A model generated the notes under the pieces. The model was not told the DNA's origin, did not search any database, and worked only from the letters and a program-made list of their open reading frames with translations. Below, piece after piece: positions 58,192 to 64,000 of a DNA stretch of 64,000 bases (the stretch's first letter is position 1; each line of letters starts with the position of its first letter). The position numbers and the translations under genes were made by a program. This DNA is from Marinibacterium sp050389775 (GTDB taxonomy: Bacteria > Pseudomonadota > Alphaproteobacteria > Rhodobacterales > Rhodobacteraceae): the NCBI RefSeq assembly GCF_050389775.1, contig NZ_CP177144.1, forward strand, positions 1,364,001-1,428,000, given 5' to 3'.

Positions 58192-58761
58192 TCAGGCCCT
58201 CCACCGTTTGCGGGCGATAGCGGTGTTGGGAGCTGAAACACCGCTTACTTGCCAGCTCCGCGCCTCGACCTGCGCCGCCGGATAAGCGGGTTTCGTGACT
58301 GCGCTGATCTCCACCAGATCGGCGGAGCGCACCACGCGGATGAGCCCGTCGCCATCACGCTTCACCAGATCGCCACCTTGCGGCACCCGGAAGCCGGGGG
58401 AGATGCCCTTGACCAGACCGGCCCGGAGCGTCCCGAGGAAGTCGCGAACGTGAGACACGTCCACCAGTTCGGGCGATATGCGCGCCTCGAAGGTCAGGGC
58501 GTCGTCGTCGTCGGTCAGGTCCAGCGATCCCGCCGCACGGCTGGCAAGCGGTCGGTCGAAGTCGTGATGCACCAGCAGGTGAACGTCGCCGCCATCGGCC
58601 AGGGATGTGCCGAAGGCGCGCGCTTGAAAGACTTCCCGCCGCCGTTCCCGGCCACCTTGAAGGGTGGTCGGGACGGAGTACGGGAAACGGCCCCGCAGGA
58701 CGGTTGCACCGCCCGCAGAGGTGCGGACCTCAAGCCCGCCGTTGGAGCCGCCCCAAAGCAC
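58192..58761 (-). CDS. HK97 family prohead protease
   Basis: This 189-residue serine protease matures the prohead by cleaving the capsid N-terminal scaffold. Catalytic candidates are His65/His66 in HLLVHHDFDRPLASR and Ser121 in GLVKGISPGFRV; the LVEISAVTKPAYPAA motif is also typical. It starts with a GTG that shares one base with the capsid stop (TAGTG), so it is coupled to the capsid gene. Normally the protease precedes the capsid gene, the opposite of here. Confidence 0.92.
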   Translation of the reverse strand: MLWGGSNGGLEVRTSAGGATVLRGRFPYSVPTTLQGGRERRREVFQARAFGTSLADGGDVHLLVHHDFDRPLASRAAGSLDLTDDDDALTFEARISPELVDVSHVRDFLGTLRAGLVKGISPGFRVPQGGDLVKRDGDGLIRVVRSADLVEISAVTKPAYPAAQVEARSWQVSGVSAPNTAIARKRWRA

Positions 58762-60026
58762 TAGCCAAGCTCCAGGCCGGTCAGCAGTTCGAGCTGTGCC
58801 GGACGCGCAACCGTGACATCCATGGTCGCCAACGCGGTCAGCCGCAGGCCGCCCGAGGTAGCATCGCTGAACGGGTCGCGGATGAGGTCAATGGCGCCCC
58901 ACTTGCCGACGAAGATCGGGGCAACACCGCCGGCGGAGGTCGTCAGCAGGGATTGCGTCACGTCCGGGGTTCCTGCGGTCGGGGCGGCAAGGCCGTTTGT
59001 GGTCATGAGCAGTTGGCCCATTGCTTCGGCCAGCCGGTCGTACTCGAACTTGTACCCGCCATCACCGACCATGATGCCGTCGAGGTAGTTCCAGAGCTCG
59101 GGCCGGATCATCGCTTTGACCGCCTTCGGACCCGTGGCAGCGTTCGCGGTCATGAACCGGGTCACGGCCGCGCGGAAGGCGGACCAGCTTGCGGTTGCCG
59201 CGACATCCGTGGACGTGATGCCGTAGGTCGCCGCCCCGGTGATGACGCCCAGGGGCTCGCCATCCGCGCCGGACCCGAGGAACACGACACGATCCATCTC
59301 CACCGCCATGGCCGAGTTCATATCGCGGCGCACCGCCTGTTCCAGCGCGGCCCCCGACTGTTTCAGAGCCTTCCGGGTGATCTTCATCTGAACCCCGAGT
59401 GTCTGATCCGGTGCCAGCGCCTTGTCCGTGGTCTGGAATGCCTGGGCAGCCCCGACAGCGCCGGTCTCCGAGGTTTGCCAGCCCACGGACGCGCCCTGCG
59501 TCACCACGGGCCATTCGATTTCCCCGTTGTCGATGCTGATCATCTGGCCGCCCATCTGGGCCGCGACAGAGCCCGGAAAGAGCTGGTCGATGATCGGCCG
59601 CGTCTGGATCGGGTCCGGCCCGCCGCTGGCGATGGTCTCACCGGCCCGCAGTTCCAGGGCTTCCCACGGCACCGGGATACCCTGATACGTGCCGGCAGTG
59701 CGCAGCTCGGTAACGATCTCGGCCGTCCGGCCGTTGATCTGGTACCCGTGGTCCAGAGCCGCCGCGATCTGGCGCATCTCGAAGCCGGCCATCAGATCGC
59801 GCCATTCGCGGTCAGAGCGGGTTTCCAGCTCGGCCCCGGCCTCCCGGCGTTCGGTGTCCTCGGCCGCCAGCGCGGCCCGGAAGCGGACTTCGTTGGTCCG
59901 ATATTCCTTGTCGAGCGTATCCATGTTGCGGATCTCGTCCTCGGTCGGGGCGTCTTTCGCCGACAGTTCAGCAAGGTTCTGGCGGATCTCGGATTGCCGC
60001 CGCTGGATCGTGGTGGAAGTGAGCAT
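58761..60026 (-). CDS. HK97-type major capsid protein
   Basis: This 421-residue protein builds the icosahedral head. The N-terminal 95 residues are a charged coiled coil, the delta domain that acts as a scaffold and is removed by the protease. The HK97 fold follows, with typical stretches such as TIASGGPDPIQTRPIIDQLFPG, FQTTDKALAPDQTLGVQMKITRKAL and EMDRVVFLGSGADGEPLGV. AAAGGA lies at the end of the HNH gene. It is a full-length capsid with no sign of decay. Confidence 0.95.
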   Translation of the reverse strand: MLTSTTIQRRQSEIRQNLAELSAKDAPTEDEIRNMDTLDKEYRTNEVRFRAALAAEDTERREAGAELETRSDREWRDLMAGFEMRQIAAALDHGYQINGRTAEIVTELRTAGTYQGIPVPWEALELRAGETIASGGPDPIQTRPIIDQLFPGSVAAQMGGQMISIDNGEIEWPVVTQGASVGWQTSETGAVGAAQAFQTTDKALAPDQTLGVQMKITRKALKQSGAALEQAVRRDMNSAMAVEMDRVVFLGSGADGEPLGVITGAATYGITSTDVAATASWSAFRAAVTRFMTANAATGPKAVKAMIRPELWNYLDGIMVGDGGYKFEYDRLAEAMGQLLMTTNGLAAPTAGTPDVTQSLLTTSAGGVAPIFVGKWGAIDLIRDPFSDATSGGLRLTALATMDVTVARPAQLELLTGLELG

Positions 60027-60030
60027 GGGT

Positions 60031-60363
60031 CTATCCTTTCTGCTCGGTAGGGGTTTGCTGATTGTTCAGCAGGTCGCGCCACGCTTGGCGCTTTGGGGAC
60101 AGGGGCTTGTGCCCCACCTCAATTCGGGTTTTGCGCGTGTGACAGGCACCGCACAGGATCTGTAAATTGCTCAGGGTGTAGGCGAGTTCGGGGTGAGTCC
60201 TGACGGGCAGGACGTGGTCGCACTCAAGCCGCTTGTGGGTGCCGCACTGGACGCAGGCCCAGCCATCACGGTCTAGCGCCCGCATCCGCAGAGCCTTCCA
60301 GCGCGGACCGCGTGTGATCGCCCGAGAATGGCGGATGTGCTCTTTGCGCTTAAACGAGGTCAC
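60031..60363 (-). CDS. HNH endonuclease
   Basis: This 110-residue protein has a complete HNH fold: zinc cysteines C37-x-x-C40, catalytic D49-H50, N66 and C71-x-x-C74-H75. Phage HNH nucleases next to terminases stimulate DNA cleavage during packaging. I choose GTG 60363, seven bases after GGAGGTG, inside the end of the preceding gene, rather than the longer upstream frame. The end holds the ribosome site of the capsid gene. Confidence 0.92.
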   Translation of the reverse strand: MTSFKRKEHIRHSRAITRGPRWKALRMRALDRDGWACVQCGTHKRLECDHVLPVRTHPELAYTLSNLQILCGACHTRKTRIEVGHKPLSPKRQAWRDLLNNQQTPTEQKG

Positions 60364-60709
60364 GCGCCTGCACCTCCCAGAAAAAGAGGGTCCCGCCGGG
60401 AGCGTGCGGGACAACACGGACGATCCCCAACATGATCGCTCCGACCCTGATCTTGTCCGTCGTCTTCGGCTCGATGGTCAGGCCATCGACGGAAACCAGG
60501 ACTCGTTGATCGCCGACATCCATCAATCCAGCCGCGATAAATTCCTCATTCACGGTAAAAGTGGCCACGAATGCGGTGCAGGGGTATTCAGTGTCTGGAC
60601 CGGGGATGTATCCCCCCAAGCTGTCCGTTGTGCCTTCGCCGGGCCGCAGAAGCGTGGCCGGCTGACCATATTTTGCGGTGAGCCGCGATGCGGTTTGCGT
60701 CATCCCCAT
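60350..60709 (-). CDS. Head-closure-like phage protein
   Basis: This 119-residue protein resembles small head-tail joining or stopper proteins (SLGGYIPGPDTEYPCTAFVATFTVNEEFIAAGLMDVGDQRVLVS). It lies between the terminase and HNH genes. Its start overlaps the terminase stop; a second in-frame ATG six bases on forms an ATGA overlap with it. It probably seals the head or connects it to a tail. The identification is by pattern and position. Confidence 0.65.
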   Translation of the reverse strand: MGMTQTASRLTAKYGQPATLLRPGEGTTDSLGGYIPGPDTEYPCTAFVATFTVNEEFIAAGLMDVGDQRVLVSVDGLTIEPKTTDKIRVGAIMLGIVRVVPHAPGGTLFFWEVQARDLV

Positions 60710-62232
60710 GCGATCCTTCCTCCTTTGTTCCTGGGTGCGCCAGCCATGCGGATGCCCTGAGCAACGGCCAGGACCGTTGCCGCCGCAGCGTCGATCCGCC
60801 CCGTCGATCTGGATTTCGCCAGCTTGTGATTGCCTGCCGGATCAATCAGCGTGATCGCGTCCGCGAAGGCAGAGCGCAGCAGCAGCGAGGGCAACGTCCG
60901 CACCCGGCTTTCAAAGAGCGCCCGCCGGAACCGCTCCACGTCCTCGGAACCGTCTTTCCAGCCCATGCCCCGCCAGACGCAGGGGACTCGATCCAGCCCA
61001 GCGCCGCGCAGCGCCTCGACAAACTCGGCATGGCGGAAGCGATCCCCGACGATGGCCGCCGGGCTTTGCCCATCCAGGCGCTCGACCACATCGGCAAGGA
61101 AGCGATCTACCGGCACTGTCGTGTCGCCCATGACCACCAGTTCGCCCCGGTCGTGCATTTCGCCATAACGCCCGGAGACGCCATCAGCCGCGCCGCGATC
61201 CGCTAGGCCGGGCTTGGTAGGGAAGGCCCCGAAGACTTCCAGCCGGCCGGTCTCGGGCCAGTACAGCGCCGCCGCTGACATGCTGCGGCTGCCGCCCAGG
61301 TCAACGCCAAGGATCACCGGCCCGTCACGATCAGGCAGATCGTCGGGTGACACTTCCGCCGCCAGCCATTCGTCTACCGTGACCAGCACCGACCGGTCAT
61401 CCGACGCCACCCGCTCGTTTCTGTTCAGGTTGCGGTACGAAGACAGGGCAGAGCCGCCCCGCGCGATGGCCCGACGCGCCTGCGCCACCAGCCATTCGGG
61501 TGTAGAGCCGATGCCTTCTCGGGCGCCGGGATTGGCGATCAGGAGGCTTTCCAGGTCGTCAGGCGGCAGGCCCGGTTCCGGCCGGTGTTCCTGCACGTAG
61601 GTTCCCGGCGGGGGCTCATCCAGCCAGCGGGAGAAGGTGTTCGTATCGTCGGGTGCACTGGTCGAGATGATCAGCGCCCGCCCGTCGCGTTTGCCCAGGC
61701 CAGACAAGATCGCATTTTCGAGATTGTCGCCCTTCTCGCGTTCCCAGGCCGCTCGCTCGTCCAGGATGGCCAGCGTCGGAGCCCCGCCCAGGATGGACTT
61801 GCCATCGGCCGCGATGACACGGGCCAGCCCGCCGCCGTTCTCGGCCGTCTCGACTTCCAGCTTGGAGCCCCGCCGGATGGTGAACTGTTCCTGATCGTCC
61901 TCGGGCAGTCCTTCGATGAATCCGACCAGGAAAGCGAAAGCCGTCTTGGCCTGATCCCGGTTCCGGGCTGCAAACAGGATCTCCCGCTTGGGCTGCGCGG
62001 CGATCTCGCCCATCAGGTGACCAAGCGCGATGCCAGCGGACAGCGCCGTCTTGGCGTTGCCCCTGCCGATCGACAGCAGCCCGACACCCACGTCCTTTGC
62101 AAAGGCGCCGCGAACAAAGTCCTTCTGATATCCCGCCAGCTTGAGCCGCTTCCCTGCCGTCCGCCCCTCGGGGACCACCAGCTTGGGAAGAAAGCGCAGA
62201 GCGGCCATCGCCTCCTTCGATGCCCTAGCCAT
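60700..62232 (-). CDS. terL: Phage terminase large subunit
   Basis: This 510-residue protein is the packaging motor and nuclease. The ATPase has a deviant Walker A, SIGRGNAKTALSAG (Lys61), and Walker B LAILDER (Asp158-Glu159). The C-terminal RNase H-like nuclease has Asp311 in VILGVDLGGSRS, with a further acidic residue in AAIVGDRFRH and another in TGRIDAAAATV. The length and all motifs are intact. Its ATG shares a base with the stop of an upstream open frame (TGATG), but I find no clear small terminase gene before it. Confidence 0.93.
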   Translation of the reverse strand: MARASKEAMAALRFLPKLVVPEGRTAGKRLKLAGYQKDFVRGAFAKDVGVGLLSIGRGNAKTALSAGIALGHLMGEIAAQPKREILFAARNRDQAKTAFAFLVGFIEGLPEDDQEQFTIRRGSKLEVETAENGGGLARVIAADGKSILGGAPTLAILDERAAWEREKGDNLENAILSGLGKRDGRALIISTSAPDDTNTFSRWLDEPPPGTYVQEHRPEPGLPPDDLESLLIANPGAREGIGSTPEWLVAQARRAIARGGSALSSYRNLNRNERVASDDRSVLVTVDEWLAAEVSPDDLPDRDGPVILGVDLGGSRSMSAAALYWPETGRLEVFGAFPTKPGLADRGAADGVSGRYGEMHDRGELVVMGDTTVPVDRFLADVVERLDGQSPAAIVGDRFRHAEFVEALRGAGLDRVPCVWRGMGWKDGSEDVERFRRALFESRVRTLPSLLLRSAFADAITLIDPAGNHKLAKSRSTGRIDAAAATVLAVAQGIRMAGAPRNKGGRIAWG

Positions 62233-62811
62233 CAGCAGCCCTCCCCGGAATTTTTCGGGAGAGAGAAAAAAACGGTTGGACCGTCGGTTTCACCCCTGCA
62301 TGGAAACGGGGGCATTGGGACCAATATGTCAGCATTCATGACGTAATTCCTGTTAGACGCAGTTCCCCCACCCGCTCCTTCCCCCCGATCAAGAGGGAAG
62401 GCCCTGCGCTGCCTCGTTCCGTATCCGCGCGATGCCAGGTATCGGTGGCCAGCCGCCTTCCCCTCGGGCTTTGCACCCGACCCGATGACGAGGTGGTCAG
62501 CTCGTGGCTCACCATGTTGTCCTTGCCTCGGTCCCCGATCTGTCACGGTCGCTGTATCGACCTGCACCAGCCGGTGGGGTTTAGTAGTCGCGCATCTCGC
62601 CGCGCCTAGCAGGAGCCGGACAGCGGCAGGGTCGGGTGATGTCCCCGGAACGTCATGTCCGCCTTTGGCACGGGAAGGCGGTAAACCGTGGCACAGCTCT
62701 TTGATGTCCATTCGCATCGGCGATGGTGATCGGGGGAAGCCGCGCATAAACCCGGAAGAGCGCGCTGGCCCATAGCCCTCAGGCGACGGGCCGAGCGCGC
62801 GGGGTGCGGGG
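62233..62811 (-). other. Stretch where a small terminase gene would be expected
   Basis: No convincing gene is visible. A 171-codon minus frame overlaps the terL start by TGATG but has no ribosome site or domain and irregular composition. A second minus frame (62336-62515, 59 codons, starting MVSHELTTSSSGR) ends in an ATGA overlap with a short following frame, so translation of small peptides is possible. A structured RNA is an alternative. Confidence 0.4.
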
Positions 62812-63036
62812 CTATTCGATCACGTCGAAGTCGCCCTCCTCTTGGCCGCCATGAGCAAACAGGTCGGAGACCAGCGCCTGCATGACGGACAGTTGTTTCG
62901 GTGAAGGTCTCCAGCCCCGACGCCGGGATTGGCGCTGGATCGACTGGGCGAAGCTTTTGGCCCAGGTGTTCTCAGCGAGACGTGCGACGGTCGGCATGTG
63001 CCAGACCAGCTCATCCACAGTGCGGGCTCGCATCAT
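62812..63036 (-). CDS. Small island protein of unknown function
   Basis: This 74-residue basic, helical protein contains LAENTWAKSFAQSIQRQSRRRGWRPSPKQLSVMQALVSDLF. The S-P-K-Q-L segment resembles a short helix-turn-helix, but no family is certain. Its ATG overlaps the stop of the upstream gene (ATGA), so the two are coupled. It lies at the head of the leftward structural operon. Confidence 0.6.
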   Translation of the reverse strand: MMRARTVDELVWHMPTVARLAENTWAKSFAQSIQRQSRRRGWRPSPKQLSVMQALVSDLFAHGGQEEGDFDVIE

Positions 63037-63593
63037 GCCGCAGCCCTCCCCAGCACATGGCCCAGGAATGCAGCCTGCCTATCTGCCGTCATGGCCTCGA
63101 ACGCAGCCAAGGCATAAGCGTCCAACTCGGCTGTAGTAGACCGATCGGCCCAGAACCGGGCTTCGGGCATCGGGTTGAAGAGGGACGGCCCCGGCGGGGT
63201 CGAGGTCCCCAGTACCGACTCAGCCGTGATGTAGGCGTCGTGCCAGTCGAGGGACCGCAGGGCTGCCCAGGAGAGTTGCACTCGGTCACGCTTGGGAAGA
63301 CGGGCAGACCAGACAGCGGCTGCGCCGTTCCAGCCGTCAAAGCAGTCGAGGGTAAGAGCGTGGTCGAATACCTTTATGGCGCTTGCCCGCGACTCGTTGG
63401 CTGTGGTATAATTTTTTTGAAGCTGAGTGGCTTCGTATACAGTTTTGACCCCGTTCGCAGTTGCCGCTGCGGCGGGGTTTTCTACATCCAGCTCGTTAGC
63501 CAGACCCCGAATTTCTGTTTTGTTTTCAAGGCCCAGTTTCGGGCTGTTAGCCAAGCTAAGCGGTTGAAATTCCGCCGCTTGATGCTTCCTCAA
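63033..63593 (-). CDS. Island protein whose 5' end reaches into attR
   Basis: The C-terminal 115 residues look like a genuine protein (FDHALTLDCFDGWNGAAAVW, WHDAYITAESVLGTSTPPGPSLFNPMPEARFWADRS, ending in an alanine-rich helix). The 5' limit is unclear: the only start in the integrated form is a TTG inside the att core with no ribosome site. The sequence that would lie upstream in the excised circle supplies a GTG with AGGAG. An antisense promoter-terminator pair overlaps its 5' third. Function unknown. Confidence 0.55.
   Translation of the reverse strand: MRKHQAAEFQPLSLANSPKLGLENKTEIRGLANELDVENPAAAATANGVKTVYEATQLQKNYTTANESRASAIKVFDHALTLDCFDGWNGAAAVWSARLPKRDRVQLSWAALRSLDWHDAYITAESVLGTSTPPGPSLFNPMPEARFWADRSTTAELDAYALAAFEAMTADRQAAFLGHVLGRAAA
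63383..63482 (+). ncRNA. Candidate small RNA near the right end of the island
   Basis: A promoter-like pair, TTGCCC (63383-63388) and TATAAT (63407-63412) with 18 bases between, is followed by a GAAGC/GCTTC hairpin (63419-63434) and a strong terminator stem ACCCCG-TT-CGCAG/CTGCG-G-CGGGGT (63448-63478) with TTTTC. A transcript of about 65 bases would result. It is antisense to the 5' part of the adjacent gene. No known RNA family is recognised. Confidence 0.4.
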
Positions 63594-63603
63594 GGGATCG
63601 CCA
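63587..63603 (+). repeat. attR of the integrated element
   Basis: TCCTCAAGGGATCGCCA is an exact copy of the 3' end of tRNA-Arg at 52753-52769. It marks the distal boundary of the island; chromosomal sequence resumes at 63604. Confidence 0.9.
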
Positions 63604-63837
63604 GCTTTCCAGGGAAACGTCCGCCATAGGATGGCGACGTGTCAATTACGCTCAGGATTTGACGCCCTGGCCAAACGTTTGGGATCCGGTCCGCCAGGAA
63701 GCCGTCTCCGGGTGGCCAGCGTCGTATCGTGCTCGATCTCGGGACGCGGATCTTCTCAGGCCCACGGGCCGATTTGGTGCAGCCGGTTCGCCCGTTGCGA
63801 TCAACGCGGGCCACGCCGCGCTTCATGCCCGGTCGGG

Positions 63838-63888
63838 GCGACGGCCCTTTGCCGCTCGCCCCGGGTTCAGGAACCGGCGGCAAAGGGA
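63838..63888 (-). terminator. Inverted repeat at the 3' end of the last host gene
   Basis: CCCTTTGCCG (near 63845) and CGGCAAAGGG (near 63878) are complementary arms flanking the stop codon of the partial minus-strand gene. A long loop separates them, so it may be a weak terminator or mRNA-stabilising structure. Confidence 0.35.
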
Positions 63889-64000
63889 TGGGCGTCGCCC
63901 CAGGTCTGGCGGGTGTCGCGGGCGACCTGGCGGCGTTCGATGCGGTCCAGCGCGGCCAAAGCCTGCTGGATGCTGCCCGTGGCCGACAGCGCCCGGTCAA
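63867..64000 (-). CDS. C-terminal fragment of an unidentified host gene
   Basis: The last 43 codons of a minus-strand gene enter at the window edge and end with TGA: a helical stretch DRALSATGSIQQALAALDRIERRQ followed by VARDTRQTWGDAHPFAAG. Third-position GC is high, as in host genes. It is too short to identify. The alternative frame over the same bases lacks this character. Confidence 0.6.
   Translation of the reverse strand, partial: DRALSATGSIQQALAALDRIERRQVARDTRQTWGDAHPFAAGS

Larger units (their letters stand above)
52753..63603. mobile_element. Tail-less HK97-head island in tRNA-Arg (candidate satellite)
   Basis: This 10.85-kb element lies between 17-bp att repeats. Left arm: integrase, small coupled genes and an Arc-type regulator on the minus strand, with a divergent second Arc-type regulator. 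Right arm: a minus-strand head module (unknown genes, terminase, head-closure-like protein, HNH, capsid, protease, adaptor, portal). No tail, lysis, replication or primase gene is visible. This composition fits capsid-forming satellites that borrow tails from a helper phage; a decayed prophage is the alternative. Confidence 0.85.

Noticed and set aside
52753..63603. Gene transfer agent cluster.
   Set aside because: GTA clusters carry tail genes, lack an integrase and att repeats, and have canonical gene order.

Overview
The window is a GC-rich alphaproteobacterial chromosome segment, most likely from the family Rhodobacteraceae. The evidence is the split atpE-atpX-atpF order with a b' subunit, the 16S/23S character, the msrPQ pair, the tctCBA uptake system and the prophage gene types. 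Host genes use strongly GC-rich third codon positions; the left half of the island near the right end is clearly less GC-rich.

Region by region. 1-1652: the distal half of the F0 ATP synthase operon. 1757-5341: an ABC-type ATPase with broken catalytic motifs, then clpB behind a heat-shock-like promoter. 5771-13135: an SDR oxidoreductase, a proline-racemase-family protein lacking both catalytic cysteines, a sorbosone-dehydrogenase-type beta-propeller, a glutamate-synthase-like FMN enzyme, and msrPQ for periplasmic methionine sulfoxide repair. 13136-19551: one rRNA operon (16S, tRNA-Ala, tRNA-Ile, 23S, 5S) with the two spacer tRNAs in reverse of the usual order. 19675-22695: four poorly characterised exported or membrane proteins in two divergent coupled pairs, one with a trypsin-like layout and one PA14-like. 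22785-29121: a tripartite tricarboxylate transport locus (tctCBA) with divergent response regulator, histidine kinase and a periplasmic solute-binding protein. 29284-37105: a chemoreceptor with a separate periplasmic sensor partner, an alpha/beta hydrolase, alkaline phosphatase, and a Tat-exported protein/LolD-like/FtsX-like trio. 37228-49251: a membrane protein, a DUF900 hydrolase divergent from a secreted caspase-like protein, an FAD amine oxidase-like enzyme, a 1,633-residue protein with 15 PKD-like repeats, and a DUF3307 membrane protein. 49525-52479: a transporter-like protein with a degenerate nucleotide-binding domain and a C-terminal cyclic-nucleotide-binding fold.

The most interesting region is 52753-63603, an element of about 10.85 kb in tRNA-Arg(TCT) bounded by a 17-bp direct repeat (attL/attR). 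It encodes a tyrosine integrase with small coupled partner genes, two divergent Arc-type ribbon-helix-helix regulators around an operator array, and a compact HK97-type head module (large terminase, head-closure-like protein, HNH nuclease, capsid, prohead protease, adaptor, portal). I see no tail, lysis or replication gene. A complete-looking head module without tails resembles the capsid-forming phage-inducible chromosomal islands (cf-PICIs), satellites that make their own capsids and borrow tails. The order capsid-protease-adaptor-portal is the reverse of the usual portal-protease-capsid order. The window ends just past attR with the C-terminus of an unidentified host gene.
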